A DNA stretch of 64,000 nt, from positions 1-64,000 of the forward strand of contig CAJFQM010000008.1 of assembly GCA_904419075.1 (NCBI GenBank). Direction: 5' to 3'. A model generated the notes under the pieces. That model was not told the origin of the DNA and did not search any database. It saw only the letters and a program-made list of their open reading frames with translations. This DNA is from an uncultured Clostridia bacterium (lineage in GTDB: Bacteria; Bacillota; Clostridia; Christensenellales; Borkfalkiaceae). This document shows, piece after piece, positions 28,633-38,209 of the stretch (its first letter is position 1; each line of letters begins with the position of its first letter). Both the position numbers and the translations under genes were made by a program.

Positions 28633-29907
28633 ATGAAAATTTATACGGCCGAAAATTGCGGCGAACTTTTGAAGCGGAGTAATTTCGACGACGCGGAAGC
28701 GGCGGAGACGGTGCGGAAAATCGTCGACGACGTGCGCCGCCGCGGCGACGAAGCGATATTCGGCTATGAAGAAAAATTCGACGGCACCCGCCTTACGAAA
28801 AGTACTTTCCGCGTGAGCGAGGAGGAGTTTTCGAAGGCGTATGCGGCGATAGAGCCCGATTTGCTCTCTTCTCTCCGCCTCGCGAAGGAGCGGATTTTGG
28901 AATATCATTCCCGCGGGAAGACGGAAGGAGACGTCCGCACGGACGAAACGGGCAGGACGACGGGTTACGTATTGCGTCCGGTGGAGCGCGCGGGCATTTA
29001 TGTCCCCGGCGGCACCGCGCCGCTGTTTTCTTCGGTTTTGATGGGCGTTCTGCCCGCGAAGGCGGCGGGGGTGAGGCACATTTATATGGCGACGCCCGCG
29101 AAGGACGGAAAAATTCATCCCGCGACGCTGGTGGCGGCGAAGGAATGCGGGGTGGAAGCGGTGTTCAAGATGGGCGGAGCGCAGGCTGTGGCGGCGTTTG
29201 CCTGCGGCACCGAGAGCGTCCCGAAAGTCGACGTGGTGGCGGGACCCGGGAACATTTACGTGACGCTTGCGAAAAAGGAAGTTTACGGGCAGGTGGGAAT
29301 AGACATGCTGGCGGGGCCGAGCGAAATTCTCATTATCGCGGACGGTGCGGCGAATGCGGCATATGTGGCTGCGGACATGCTTTCGCAGGCGGAGCACGAC
29401 AGGCGTTCCCGCTCGATCGTGCTGACGGACGACGAAGTATTCGCGGATATTCTGACGGCGGAGACCGCGCGTCAGTGCGCGCTTCTTCCCCGAAAGGAAA
29501 TCGCGGAATATTCTTTGGAGCACGGCGGCGGAATCGTCGTCGTGAAGGACTTGAAGGAAGCGGCGGCGCTCGCGGATAAAATCGCGCCCGAGCACCTTGA
29601 AATTTACACGCGGGACCCCGAGGGGCTTCTGCCGCTCATTCATAACGCGGGCGCGGTCTTTTTGGGCGGATGCACGCCCGAGCCGGTAGGGGACTATTTT
29701 GCGGGGCCCGACCACATTCTGCCCACGGGCGGTTCGGCGCGTTTTTTCGAAGTGTTGAACAGGGACACGTTCTGCCGGAAGATGAGCGTTATCCGCTATT
29801 CGGCGGAAGCGCTGAACGCGGACGGGGAGGACATCGTCCGTCTGGCGGAGAACGAGGGATTATACGCGCATGCCAACGCGGTGAAAATAAGGCTGAAAAA
29901 GCGTTGA
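28633..29907 (+). CDS. hisD: Histidinol dehydrogenase
   Basis: A 424-residue zinc enzyme oxidising histidinol to histidine in two NAD-dependent steps. Seen: RPVERAGIYVPGGTAPLFSS, ACGTESVPKVDVVAGPGNIY, DMLAGPSEILIIADG, ADMLSQAEHDRRSRS and the zinc region AGPDHILPTGGSARF. ATG 28633 follows GAGGAG; upstream in-frame sequence lacks a ribosome site. It starts the second half of the his operon after the 217-base gap. Confidence 0.97.
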   Translation: MKIYTAENCGELLKRSNFDDAEAAETVRKIVDDVRRRGDEAIFGYEEKFDGTRLTKSTFRVSEEEFSKAYAAIEPDLLSSLRLAKERILEYHSRGKTEGDVRTDETGRTTGYVLRPVERAGIYVPGGTAPLFSSVLMGVLPAKAAGVRHIYMATPAKDGKIHPATLVAAKECGVEAVFKMGGAQAVAAFACGTESVPKVDVVAGPGNIYVTLAKKEVYGQVGIDMLAGPSEILIIADGAANAAYVAADMLSQAEHDRRSRSIVLTDDEVFADILTAETARQCALLPRKEIAEYSLEHGGGIVVVKDLKEAAALADKIAPEHLEIYTRDPEGLLPLIHNAGAVFLGGCTPEPVGDYFAGPDHILPTGGSARFFEVLNRDTFCRKMSVIRYSAEALNADGEDIVRLAENEGLYAHANAVKIRLKKR

Positions 29908-29932
29908 GTTTTTCAAAAGGAGGTCGGACGTC

Positions 29933-30523
29933 ATGAGACGCAGGGAAGCGGAAACAAAGAGAAGGACGAACGAGACGGAAATATTCCTCTCGCTGGACTT
30001 GGACGGAGAGGGCGCGGGCGCCGTAGACAGCGGCGTAGGATTTTTGAATCATATGCTCGATTTGTTCAAGACGCATTCGGGAATCAATTTATCCGTCGTA
30101 TGCCGCGGGGATACGGAGGTGGACGCCCATCATTCGACGGAGGACGTCGCCATCGCCTTGGGCGAGACCTTCCGCGAAGCGCTGGGCGACAGGAAGGGCA
30201 TCGAGCGCTTTGCCGACTGCGTAGTGCCTATGGACGAAACGGCGGCGCTCGTGGCGGTGGATCTGAGCGGGCGGGGGTATCTCTCCTTCGACTGTCCCGA
30301 CCTTGCAAACGGAAAATGCGGCACGTTCGACTTGGAGCTCGTGGAGGAATTTTTGCGGGCGTTCTGCTACCGCGGCGGAGTGAACGCCTATGTGAAGATG
30401 CTGAAAGGCGGCAACCGCCACCACGAAGCGGAGGCGGTGTTCAAGGCGCTGGGAAGGTGCATAAAGAAAGCCGTCGCGGTCACGTCGGATAAGATTCCTT
30501 CGTCGAAAGGAGTGCTCGAATGA
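29933..30523 (+). CDS. hisB: Imidazoleglycerol-phosphate dehydratase
   Basis: A 196-residue monofunctional dehydratase with both manganese-binding His clusters: DAHHSTEDVAIALGE and NRHHEAEAVFKALGR. VGFLNHMLDLF and GGVNAYVKMLKGG also fit. It carries no histidinol-phosphatase domain, so that activity must come from elsewhere. AAAGGAGG is the ribosome site, and it overlaps hisH by ATGA. Confidence 0.97.
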   Translation: MRRREAETKRRTNETEIFLSLDLDGEGAGAVDSGVGFLNHMLDLFKTHSGINLSVVCRGDTEVDAHHSTEDVAIALGETFREALGDRKGIERFADCVVPMDETAALVAVDLSGRGYLSFDCPDLANGKCGTFDLELVEEFLRAFCYRGGVNAYVKMLKGGNRHHEAEAVFKALGRCIKKAVAVTSDKIPSSKGVLE

Positions 30524-31125
30524 CGGGGATTCTCGATTACGGAACGGGCAATCTCCGCTCGGTGCAAAAAGCGTTTGAATTTTTGGGCGAACGCGCGGAG
30601 ATTTCCTCGGAAACTTCCGCTTTGGATACCTGCGACCGCCTGATTTTGCCGGGGGTCGGTTCTTTCGGACAGGGAATGGCGGCTTTGAGAGCGCGCGGAT
30701 TGGATATTTACGTCAAAACCCGCGCGAAGGATACGCCCGTGCTCGGCATCTGCCTCGGCATGCAGTTTTTGCTGGAACGCTCGTTCGAGGACGGGGAAAA
30801 TGCGGGGCTCGGCTTCTGCCGCGGCGACGTCGTCCGCTTTTCGTCGGGGAAAGTGCCCCAAATCGGCTGGAACGGCGTCTTTTCCCTCCGTTCTCCGCTC
30901 TTTGAAGGGATCGAAGAAGGGAGCGAGTTCTATTTCGTCCACAGCTATTACGCGGCGGCGGGAGACTTAGACACGATAGCGAAATGCGAATACGGCGTGC
31001 GGTACTCCGCGGCGGTCTGGAACGGGCAAAACGTCTACGGCGTGCAGTTCCACCCCGAAAAGAGCGGGAACACGGGGCTCAGACTTCTCAAAAATTTTCT
31101 TTCCGTCAAGGGGGTGAAGGCATGA
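30520..31125 (+). CDS. hisH: Imidazole glycerol phosphate synthase, glutaminase subunit
   Basis: A 201-residue class I glutamine amidotransferase. Its nucleophile Cys is in VLGICLGMQFL near residue 80, and the His-x-Glu partner in GVQFHPEKSG near 180. It starts MTGILDYGTGNLRSV and supplies ammonia to HisF. It overlaps both hisB and hisA by ATGA junctions. Confidence 0.97.
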   Translation: MTGILDYGTGNLRSVQKAFEFLGERAEISSETSALDTCDRLILPGVGSFGQGMAALRARGLDIYVKTRAKDTPVLGICLGMQFLLERSFEDGENAGLGFCRGDVVRFSSGKVPQIGWNGVFSLRSPLFEGIEEGSEFYFVHSYYAAAGDLDTIAKCEYGVRYSAAVWNGQNVYGVQFHPEKSGNTGLRLLKNFLSVKGVKA

Positions 31126-31850
31126 AACTGTTTCCCGCAATCGATATTTTGGGCGGCCGCGCGGTGCGGCTCCTGTACGGAAAGAGGGAGCTCGTCACGG
31201 ATTACGGACTCCCGCTCGACAGGGCGAAACAGTGGCGGGACGCGGGTGCGGAATGGCTGCACGTCGTGGATCTCGACGGCGCGTTCGACGGCGGAAGCCG
31301 CGCGGATAAAATTCTGTCCGAAATCGTCGCCTTGGGAATCAAAGTCCAGAGCGGCGGCGGGCTCCGCACGATGGAGGAAATCGAAAGTCGCCTCGAAACG
31401 GGCGTTTCCCGCGTCGTCCTCGGCACGGTGTGCCATACCGACCCCGCGCTTTTCGAAGCGGCGGTCGCCCGCTTCGGGGAAAAAATCGTCGCGGGGATAG
31501 ATTGCCGAAACGGCTTTCTTTCCGTCAAGGGCTGGACGGAAACGGGAAAGGAGACGGGCGAGGCGTTCGGAAAGCGGGCGCGTTCGCTCGGCGTGAAGTA
31601 CTGCGTTTTCACGGACGTTTCCCGCGACGGAGCTCTTTCGGGCGCGGCGGCGAAGGAAACGGCCGAATTGAGCCGTAAAACGGGCCTTAAAACGATAGCC
31701 TCGGGGGGGATAGCCTCCCTGTCGGATCTCGAAAAGCTCGCGTCAGAAGGCATTTACGGAGCTATTTTGGGGCGTTCGATTTACGAGGGCAGGATAGATT
31801 TGAAGGAGGCGGTCTCCCGCTTCCAAGGGGGCGGAGAAGATGCTTTGTAA
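31122..31850 (+). CDS. hisA: ProFAR isomerase HisA
   Basis: A 242-residue beta/alpha barrel that isomerises ProFAR to PRFAR. It begins [18 protein letters not shown] with catalytic Asp8, has [14 protein letters not shown] (phosphate binding), [14 protein letters not shown] with the second Asp, and [19 protein letters not shown] 31122 overlaps the hisH stop, and its own end overlaps hisF by 11 bases. Confidence 0.96.
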   Translation: MKLFPAIDILGGRAVRLLYGKRELVTDYGLPLDRAKQWRDAGAEWLHVVDLDGAFDGGSRADKILSEIVALGIKVQSGGGLRTMEEIESRLETGVSRVVLGTVCHTDPALFEAAVARFGEKIVAGIDCRNGFLSVKGWTETGKETGEAFGKRARSLGVKYCVFTDVSRDGALSGAAAKETAELSRKTGLKTIASGGIASLSDLEKLASEGIYGAILGRSIYEGRIDLKEAVSRFQGGGEDAL

Positions 31851-32610
31851 AAGGATTATTCCCTGTCTCGACATCAAGGACGGCAGAGTGGTCAAGGGAG
31901 TGAATTTCGTGTCCCTGCGGGACGCGGGCGACCCCGTGGAGACGGCAAAGACGTATAACGCGGCGGGCGCGGACGAGCTGGTTTTTCTCGACATCACGGC
32001 GAGCTCGGACGGCAGAAAGACGCGGCTGGACGTCATTTCCCGCGCCAGCGAGCAGGTGTTTATTCCCCTGACGGTCGGCGGCGGGATTTCCTCGGTGGAG
32101 GACTTTTCATCGCTCCTGTCCTGCGGGGCGGACAAAATCGCGGTCAATTCTGCGGCGGTGGACAATCCTTCGCTGCTGTCGGAGGCGGCGCTGAAATTCG
32201 GCAGCCAATGCGTGGTGCTGGCGGTGGACGCAAAATCGAACGGCCGCGGCGGCTGGAACGTCTATAAGCACGGCGGGCGCATCGATACGGGGATAGACGT
32301 CCTCGAATGGGTCGTCCGCGCGGAGAAGCTGGGCGCGGGGGAGATCCTCCTCACCAGCATGGACAGAGACGGAACCAAGGAGGGCTTCGACGTACCGCTG
32401 ACGAAAGCGGTTTCGTCGCTCGTGAATATTCCCGTCATCGCCTCGGGCGGGGCGGGCAAAAAGCAGGACTTTGCCGAAATTTTGGAGGACGGCGGAGCGG
32501 ATGCGGCTCTCGCGGCGTCGCTGTTCCATTTCGGACAGCTCGGCATAAAGGAATTGAAAAATTATTTATCGGAACGGGGGATTCCCGTCAGAGGAGGTTA
32601 TCATGGTTGA
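31840..32610 (+). CDS. hisF: Imidazole glycerol phosphate synthase cyclase subunit
   Basis: A 256-residue beta/alpha barrel that closes the imidazole ring using ammonia from HisH. It starts [20 protein letters not shown] with catalytic Asp11; [13 protein letters not shown], the second Asp region [18 protein letters not shown], and [15 protein letters not shown] follow. It is eight bases overlapped by hisIE. Confidence 0.98.
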   Translation: MLCKRIIPCLDIKDGRVVKGVNFVSLRDAGDPVETAKTYNAAGADELVFLDITASSDGRKTRLDVISRASEQVFIPLTVGGGISSVEDFSSLLSCGADKIAVNSAAVDNPSLLSEAALKFGSQCVVLAVDAKSNGRGGWNVYKHGGRIDTGIDVLEWVVRAEKLGAGEILLTSMDRDGTKEGFDVPLTKAVSSLVNIPVIASGGAGKKQDFAEILEDGGADAALAASLFHFGQLGIKELKNYLSERGIPVRGGYHG

Positions 32611-33241
32611 TGCGAAAACGAAGAAAGTAAATTTGGACGAATTGAAATTCGACGAAAAGGGCCTTATCTGTGCCATCGCACAGGATTACGAGAGCGGCGA
32701 AGTGCTCATGCAGGCATATATGGACAGAGAAGCGGTAGAAAAGACGTTTTCCACGGGATACGCGCACTATTACAGCCGTTCTCGGCAGTCGCTCTGGAAG
32801 AAAGGCGAAACGAGCGGAAACACCCAGAAGGTGATTACGGCTTATCTCGACTGCGATAAAGATTGTATCCTTTTGAAGGTCAAACAGAAGGGCGTGGCGT
32901 GCCATACGGGTACGTATACCTGTTTCTCCGAACAAGTGAAGGGGGAGGATAACCAGATCGGCGCGGAGATGTTCGGCAAATTGCAGCGAATCGTGGACGA
33001 CAGAAAGCGGAATCCCGAGGAGGGCTCGTATACCAGCTTCCTGTTCGCGCGCGGAATCGATAAAATCGCCAAGAAAGCGGGCGAAGAAGCGGTGGAACTC
33101 GTCATCGCGTCCAAGAACGACGACAAAGGGGAGGTCATCGGCGAAGCGGCGGACTTCCTGTATCACATGATGGTGCTTTTGCGCGAAAAGGACGTCAAAC
33201 TCTCGGAGGTCTGCTCGGAACTCTATAAGCGCAACAAATAA
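32603..33241 (+). CDS. hisI: Bifunctional phosphoribosyl-AMP cyclohydrolase / phosphoribosyl-ATP pyrophosphatase
   Basis: A 212-residue HisIE fusion. The HisI part has [35 protein letters not shown] and the metal Cys/His sites [12 protein letters not shown] and [10 protein letters not shown]. The HisE part from about residue 115 has [16 protein letters not shown] and LYHMMVLL. It catalyses steps two and three, and ends the his operon. Confidence 0.97.
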   Translation: MVDAKTKKVNLDELKFDEKGLICAIAQDYESGEVLMQAYMDREAVEKTFSTGYAHYYSRSRQSLWKKGETSGNTQKVITAYLDCDKDCILLKVKQKGVACHTGTYTCFSEQVKGEDNQIGAEMFGKLQRIVDDRKRNPEEGSYTSFLFARGIDKIAKKAGEEAVELVIASKNDDKGEVIGEAADFLYHMMVLLREKDVKLSEVCSELYKRNK

Positions 33242-33391
33242 AGCCGTTGCGGTTTCGGTCGGGCTCTTGGGCGGCTTCGACGAAAACCCCGAAAAAAGCC
33301 GAAAAAATGACAAAAAAAGCGCACGGCCGTATGGTATGATTATCCTTGCAGAAAAAAGCAATACGGAAAAACGGCAGGGAGAGAAGTACAT

Positions 33392-34162
33392 ATGGCAAGA
33401 AAAATCGTGGTAACGTCGGGAAAGGGCGGAGTAGGCAAGACGACCGTGGCCGCCAATCTCGGCGCGCAGCTTTCGAGGCGCGGACAGAGAGTCATACTCT
33501 GCGACACCGATTTCGGGCTGAACAACATGGACGTGGTGACGGGAGTGGAAAATCTCGTCGTCTACGATATCGTGGACGTCATCGAGGGGCGGTGCCGCGC
33601 AAAGCAGGCGCTCATCCGCCATCCCGATTTCGGAAATCTGTATATTCTCGCCAGCAATCATTCCGCACCGGAACGGTATATTTCTCCGCAGGCGGTGAAA
33701 TTGGTGCTGGACACGCTTTCCCCGCAGTTCGATTTTATCTTCATCGACTGTCCCGCGGGGATCGACGAAGGCTTTCACCGCGCGGTTGCGACCGCGGAGG
33801 AAGCGCTCGTCGTGACGACGCCGCATATCTCCGCGCTCCGCGACGCGGATAAGGTCATCACCGTTCTGAAAAGCTACGAGCTCGCTTCCGTTTCCGTCGT
33901 AATCAATATGGTGCGGGGCGACATGCTCATTTCGGGGGAGATCCTTTCTCCCAAGGAAATCGAGGAGATTCTGAAAACGCCCGTTTTGGGAATCCTCCCC
34001 GAAGAGGACGACGTATTTCTCCATAATCTTTCGGATAAGACCCGCGCGTTCAAATTGCTGGCCGGCAATCTTCTCTCGGAGAAGCAGCGGCTGTACGACG
34101 TCACGCGGCGATATACGGGAGTATTCGGGAATATCCGCCGTTTGCTCCGAAAGGGACTTTGA
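33392..34162 (+). CDS. minD: Septum site-determining ATPase MinD
   Basis: A 256-residue ParA/MinD ATPase placing the division septum with MinC. The deviant Walker A KGGVGKTT has the signature Lys (residues 11-18). LCDTDFGLNNMDVV follows, and FIFIDCPAGIDEGF holds Walker B. It ends in a short basic C-terminus (YTGVFGNIRRLLRKGL), the membrane-targeting amphipathic helix. minC is not adjacent and minE is not evident; an unknown small gene follows. A weak promoter (TATGAT near 33335) may lie upstream. Confidence 0.94.
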   Translation: MARKIVVTSGKGGVGKTTVAANLGAQLSRRGQRVILCDTDFGLNNMDVVTGVENLVVYDIVDVIEGRCRAKQALIRHPDFGNLYILASNHSAPERYISPQAVKLVLDTLSPQFDFIFIDCPAGIDEGFHRAVATAEEALVVTTPHISALRDADKVITVLKSYELASVSVVINMVRGDMLISGEILSPKEIEEILKTPVLGILPEEDDVFLHNLSDKTRAFKLLAGNLLSEKQRLYDVTRRYTGVFGNIRRLLRKGL

Positions 34163-34176
34163 GAGAGGGGGAAACC

Positions 34177-34410
34177 ATGAGAAAAATCAACGATAATTAC
34201 GCGCGCACGAACAATGTCATTCAGTCGGATAAATCGGTCATGAGCGACGGCTGTAAATCTCTCGTTTTGCAGGATTTTGCAAAGACTTTCGGAGAATATT
34301 TCGAGCTGAACGGCCTGCCCGATATGGAAATCGTGTGCGACCGGGGCGTGTACAAAGTGACGGTTTCGTTCGAGGCGGACAGGGTAAAGAAGTTCAATGT
34401 GCTGAAATAG
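34177..34410 (+). CDS. Unrecognised 77-residue protein downstream of minD
   Basis: It starts at ATG 34177 with GAGGGGG upstream. Residues 1-20 (MRKINDNYARTNNVIQSDKS) are polar; an amphipathic helix (LVLQDFAKTFGEYFEL) follows, then two strands (MEIVCDRGVYKVTVSFEADR). I see no family match. Its position 14 bases after minD suggests a partner in division-site placement, possibly standing where minE is found elsewhere, but sequence likeness to MinE is not apparent. Confidence 0.7.
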   Translation: MRKINDNYARTNNVIQSDKSVMSDGCKSLVLQDFAKTFGEYFELNGLPDMEIVCDRGVYKVTVSFEADRVKKFNVLK

Positions 34411-34465
34411 AGAGATGTTTTTCCGAACAAAAACTCCTTTTTTGTCAGACAAAATAACCCGACGC

Positions 34466-34495
34466 TTGACAGGCGGCGCGAAAATATAGTATAAT
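34466..34495 (+). promoter_or_regulatory. Sigma-A promoter for degV
   Basis: TTGACA (34466-34471), an 18-bp spacer and TATAAT (34490-34495), about 46 bases of leader before ATG 34548. Confidence 0.8.
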
Positions 34496-34547
34496 GACAG
34501 ACGCGAAAGGAATTTGAATTTTTGCGTGAATAAGGAGTACATACTTT

Positions 34548-35423
34548 ATGGAAAAGAGACTTTTTGAAATCGTTACGGATTCTTCCTGCGATCTGCCCGA
34601 GGAATATTATAAAGAGCACGGGCTGGAATGTATCCGTCTCGGCTTTTTGATGGACGGAACCAACTACGAAGGAGAGGACGGGGATCGGATCGACGCCAAA
34701 GCGTTTTATGCGAAGCTGCGTGCGGGAGCCATGCCGACGACCTATCAGGTGACGGCGGAGGCGGCAAAGACGCATTTTGAAAAATTTCTTTCCGCGGGTC
34801 GGGACGTTTTGGTTGTCGCGTTTTCCTCGGGGCTTTCGGGCACGGAGGGGAGCTATCGCGTAGCGGCGAAGGAACTCAAAGAAAAATACCCTGACCGGAC
34901 GGTTTTGGTGGTGGATTCCCTGTGCGCGTCCATGGGAGAAGGGCTTTTCGTGGATTACGTCGTGAAAAAGGCGGATTCGGGCGCGACGATAGAGGAAACG
35001 GCGGAATATGCCGAATCGCTCAAATTGCATATCTGCCATTATTTTACGGTCGATAACCTGTTCCATTTGAAACGCGGCGGGCGGGTTTCGACGGCTACCG
35101 CAGTGATGGGTTCCGTGCTGAACATCAAGCCCGTGCTTCACGTGGACGACGCGGGGCATCTCGTGCCCGTATCCAAGACGATGGGCAGAAAAAAATCCGT
35201 TCAGGCGCTCGTGAAGTATATGGAAGAGTTGCAGACGATGGAGAAAGACGATCCCATTTTTATCAGCCACGGCGATTGCCGGGAGGATGTGGATTATCTC
35301 ATTCGTCTTCTCGAAGAAAAGTTTCCCGGTCACGAAATCGTCGTAAGCTATATCGGACCCGTGATAGGCACGCATTCGGGGGCGGGAACGGTAGCTCTGT
35401 TTTTCAAGGGGCGCCGTCGCTGA
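34548..35423 (+). CDS. DegV-family fatty-acid-binding protein
   Basis: A 291-residue protein with DegV motifs: EIVTDSSCDLPEEYY at the start, MPTTYQVTAE near residue 64, AFSSGLSGTEGSYR and VDNLFHLKRGGRVS, then NIKPVLHVDDAGHL. The C-terminus has VSYIGPVIGTHSGAGTVALFF. DegV/FakB proteins bind a fatty acid for phosphorylation by the FakA/YloV kinase, whose likely homologue lies at 22645. AAGGAG is the ribosome site. Confidence 0.95.
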   Translation: MEKRLFEIVTDSSCDLPEEYYKEHGLECIRLGFLMDGTNYEGEDGDRIDAKAFYAKLRAGAMPTTYQVTAEAAKTHFEKFLSAGRDVLVVAFSSGLSGTEGSYRVAAKELKEKYPDRTVLVVDSLCASMGEGLFVDYVVKKADSGATIEETAEYAESLKLHICHYFTVDNLFHLKRGGRVSTATAVMGSVLNIKPVLHVDDAGHLVPVSKTMGRKKSVQALVKYMEELQTMEKDDPIFISHGDCREDVDYLIRLLEEKFPGHEIVVSYIGPVIGTHSGAGTVALFFKGRRR

Positions 35424-35452
35424 AAATCGGACGGCTAACGGAGAAAAAGGTT

Positions 35453-35893
35453 ATGAGAGATTACGGAAGAAGACCGAAAGGATATGATTCGGCGATCGGC
35501 GAAGTGATCGCGGGAGGTTTTATGACGATCGGGGGAGGCGTTTACGGTTTCGTCTCTTTTGCCTCCGGCTGGCTGGAAGCCCTCATAGGACTGGGGATTG
35601 CGGCGATCGGCGGGGTGTTGTTGTTTTTCGGGATTTACGGTCTAGATAAATACGCCGCGCCCGAAGAAGAACGGAAAAAACCGGACTTTCAGGATAAGGC
35701 GCGCTGCCATGCTCTGAGAAATATATTTTTCATACTCGGATGGGTAGGCGTGGTGTGCTTTCTTATGGTCGCCGTACATCTCGCGTCCGAATTTTCCTGG
35801 GTCGGCCTGATTCGCGCGGCGGTGTGCGCTCTGCTTACGGCGGCATCTATGACCGCGGGGATGGTATTCAAAAAGAAATACGAGCGGTTATAA
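35453..35893 (+). CDS. Small membrane protein of unknown function
   Basis: 146 residues with four predicted membrane helices: about residues 20-38, 42-62, 88-107 and 113-135. The first two are Gly-rich (GGFMTIGGGVYGFVSF, then LIGLGIAAIGGVLLFFGIYG). A charged loop of about 25 residues (EEERKKPDFQDKAR) lies between. GGAG lies nine bases before ATG 35453. It follows degV by 29 bases and is closed by a terminator, so it is probably co-transcribed with degV. I recognise no family. Confidence 0.8.
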   Translation: MRDYGRRPKGYDSAIGEVIAGGFMTIGGGVYGFVSFASGWLEALIGLGIAAIGGVLLFFGIYGLDKYAAPEEERKKPDFQDKARCHALRNIFFILGWVGVVCFLMVAVHLASEFSWVGLIRAAVCALLTAASMTAGMVFKKKYERL

Positions 35894-35900
35894 CAGAATA

Positions 35901-35931
35901 AAAAAATCCCCCGTAAGGCGGGGGATTTTTT
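35901..35931. terminator. Bidirectional terminator after the membrane protein
   Basis: AAAAAATCCCCC (35901-35912) pairs with GGGGGATTTTTT (35920-35931). T runs occur on both strands; it also faces the end of trkA. Confidence 0.85.
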
Positions 35932-36038
35932 CTTGTCTTGTTTTGTTTCTGCGCTTTACCGCTTAACTGTTTTAATCGGGTGGCTTTTTATTCGCCTTGT
36001 TTCTTATGTCGTTTGCATCCGTGTCTGTTCTTTACGAC

Positions 36039-36695
36039 TTATTTCTTTTTCTTGTTTGCGAAAGCGAGAATTTTTTCGGTATTTCCGAAAACAACCATGT
36101 GATCTCCTTCCGAGAATAAATATTCCGCGTCCGGGGAGGGAACGATGGCATGATCTTTTTTAATGGTAAGGATATTGATACCGTATCTTCTGCGCGGGTC
36201 GACGTCGACGATTTTCTTTTTGTACCACTCGTTGGGGACGGCGATTTCAAAAATAGAATATTCCGAATCCAACTCAATATAATCGTATACTTTTGCTGCA
36301 TTGAGCTTAACAGCCAGTTTTTCAGCGATATCGTGGTCGGGATAAACGACTTCGTCGGCGCCGTTGCGAAGGAGGAATTTCCGCTGGATTTCCGTCGTCG
36401 CTTTGGATACGACGTATTTTGCCCCCAAATCCTTCAACAGGGAAGTAATTTCGAGGGAGGATTGGAAATCGTCTCCGATTGCCACGACGCAGATATCGAA
36501 TGAGGGAATATCCATTGTAGCGAGACTGTCGGCGTTCATGCAATTTGCAATGAGGGCGCCCGTATACTTGGGCGCTAAGGCGTTGATGATGGATTCGTTT
36601 TTGTCTACGATCATCACTTCGTCGCCCATGCTCAGAAATCTTTCGCCCAACGTTTGACCGAATTTTCCCATACCTATCAGTAAAATAGATTTCAT
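36039..36695 (-). CDS. trkA: Trk/Ktr potassium uptake regulatory subunit (TrkA/KtrA)
   Basis: A 218-residue cytoplasmic protein: an N-terminal RCK Rossmann domain (ILLIGMGKFGQTLGERF with a GxGxxG motif, acidic D of MIVDKNE binding NAD or ATP) and a C-terminal RCK_C domain from about 140. Its size (one RCK pair) is that of KtrA/KtrC rather than the duplicated proteobacterial TrkA. GGAG precedes ATG 36695. trkH lies upstream on the same strand, 33 bases away. Confidence 0.95.
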   Translation of the reverse strand: MKSILLIGMGKFGQTLGERFLSMGDEVMIVDKNESIINALAPKYTGALIANCMNADSLATMDIPSFDICVVAIGDDFQSSLEITSLLKDLGAKYVVSKATTEIQRKFLLRNGADEVVYPDHDIAEKLAVKLNAAKVYDYIELDSEYSIFEIAVPNEWYKKKIVDVDPRRRYGINILTIKKDHAIVPSPDAEYLFSEGDHMVVFGNTEKILAFANKKKK

Positions 36696-36728
36696 AGTAA
36701 ATTGTACTCCTTAAAACTTCTATATCGA

Positions 36729-38093
36729 TCAGCCAATTAAAAGCGTGTCGAGCGGTTTTCTGACTTCTGTGATCTTTCTGCTTTCCCCGAAGGCGAGCGC
36801 CAGCGTCAAAATACCGACTCTTCCGGTATACATGAGGAGAATGAGGATTATTTTGGATATGGCGGAAAGGGTAGGCGTGAGAGACATACTCAACCCCACG
36901 GTTCCCAACGCCGAAACCGTTTCAAAGAGTACTTCTTTGAAAGGAGCAACGGTATCGGGTTCTACGGCGCATATGAATAAAGTGGCAGTCATGACGACGA
37001 TGAGGCAGGAAACGAAGATGGCGAGCGCCTGATGCACGAGGGAATAGGCAACTCTGCGCTTGCCGATATCGATGTCCTTGCGTCCGCGGAAAGCCGCTAT
37101 CATTCCCATGAGAATAACGGCGAGCGTGTTTACTTTAATGCCGCCCGCGGTGGAGCCGGAGCTTCCGCCGATAAACATGAGCATGACGGTCAAAAGGTAT
37201 CCGCTGTCTGAGAGAGAGGAGAGGTCAACGGTATTGAAACCGGCCGTGCGGGGAGTAGTGGCATTAAAGAACGCAACCAACCATTTGTCCCCCAAAGAGA
37301 AATTCCCGTAAGTGGGATTATTTCGCTCGAAAAAGAAAAAGAGTAAAGTAGAAATGAGGAGAAGGAGGGTATTGACAAACAATACGACTTTGGTATGCAG
37401 ACGGAATTTTTTGAAATTACATCTGGTATCTACGATATCTCCCCAGACGCAGAATCCCAAACCTCCAATAATGATGAGGAAAGAAATGGTGAGGGAGACG
37501 ACGGGATCGGTGGCGTAATGGGTAAAAGAAACGAATTTTTCGCCTCCGAATAAACCTCCCATGAGGTCGAATCCTGCGTTGCAGAAGGCAGAAACGGAGT
37601 GCCATATAGAATAATAGATTCCCTTTCCGATTCCGAAATCGGGAATGAAACGAATGGAAAGAAATACGGCACCCAATCCCTCGAAAATGCCGGTTCCAAT
37701 GAATATGCGGCGGATCAATCGGCGAATGCCGCTCAGATTGTCTTCCCCCGCGGAATGCATGAAGGCCTTCTTTTCATAGAGTCCGAGATTTCTTCCCAAG
37801 ATGTTGATGAGCACGGAAACAAAAGTCATGAATCCGAGGCCGCCCGTCTGAATGAGCAGAATAATGACGACCTGGCCGAAAATGCTCCAATGAGTATTGG
37901 TATCATAGGGGACGAGTCCCGTGACGCAGGTCGCCGAAGTAGAAGTAAAGAGAGCGTTGATATAGGTAGTGGATTCCCCGGCTTTGGTGGAGAAGGGAAG
38001 CATGAGGAGAGCGCTTCCGATGAGAATGACGGTCAGATATCCCAAAGAAAGATACTGCCAAACGGATAGTTTCGATTTGGTTTTCAGTTTCAT
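36729..38093 (-). CDS. trkH: Trk/Ktr potassium transporter membrane subunit
   Basis: A 454-residue protein with the four M1-P-M2 repeats of the TrkH/KtrB family. Pore loops appear as STSATCVTGLVPYD, SAFCNAGFDLM, ATTPRTAGFNTVDL and ALGTVGLSMSLTP. Each carries the filter Gly. ATG 38093 is chosen because the promoter lies just upstream and the next 41 upstream codons include that promoter. Its ribosome site is weak. It forms a K+ channel-like transporter with the neighbouring TrkA gating ring. Confidence 0.95.
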   Translation of the reverse strand: MKLKTKSKLSVWQYLSLGYLTVILIGSALLMLPFSTKAGESTTYINALFTSTSATCVTGLVPYDTNTHWSIFGQVVIILLIQTGGLGFMTFVSVLINILGRNLGLYEKKAFMHSAGEDNLSGIRRLIRRIFIGTGIFEGLGAVFLSIRFIPDFGIGKGIYYSIWHSVSAFCNAGFDLMGGLFGGEKFVSFTHYATDPVVSLTISFLIIIGGLGFCVWGDIVDTRCNFKKFRLHTKVVLFVNTLLLLISTLLFFFFERNNPTYGNFSLGDKWLVAFFNATTPRTAGFNTVDLSSLSDSGYLLTVMLMFIGGSSGSTAGGIKVNTLAVILMGMIAAFRGRKDIDIGKRRVAYSLVHQALAIFVSCLIVVMTATLFICAVEPDTVAPFKEVLFETVSALGTVGLSMSLTPTLSAISKIILILLMYTGRVGILTLALAFGESRKITEVRKPLDTLLIG

Positions 38094-38121
38094 GATGTTT
38101 TTCCGAAAAATCTTTGAGAGT

Positions 38122-38150
38122 ATTGTAGCACAAACCCGTAGGGATGTCAA
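38122..38150 (-). promoter_or_regulatory. Sigma-A promoter for trkH-trkA
   Basis: On the minus strand, TTGACA (38145-38150), a 17-bp spacer and TACAAT (38122-38127), 28 bases before ATG 38093. Confidence 0.8.
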
Positions 38151-38209
38151 ACAAAAAAGGCATATTGATGACAGAAATAGGAAAAATAAATTCGAAAAGT
38201 AAAAAACCA

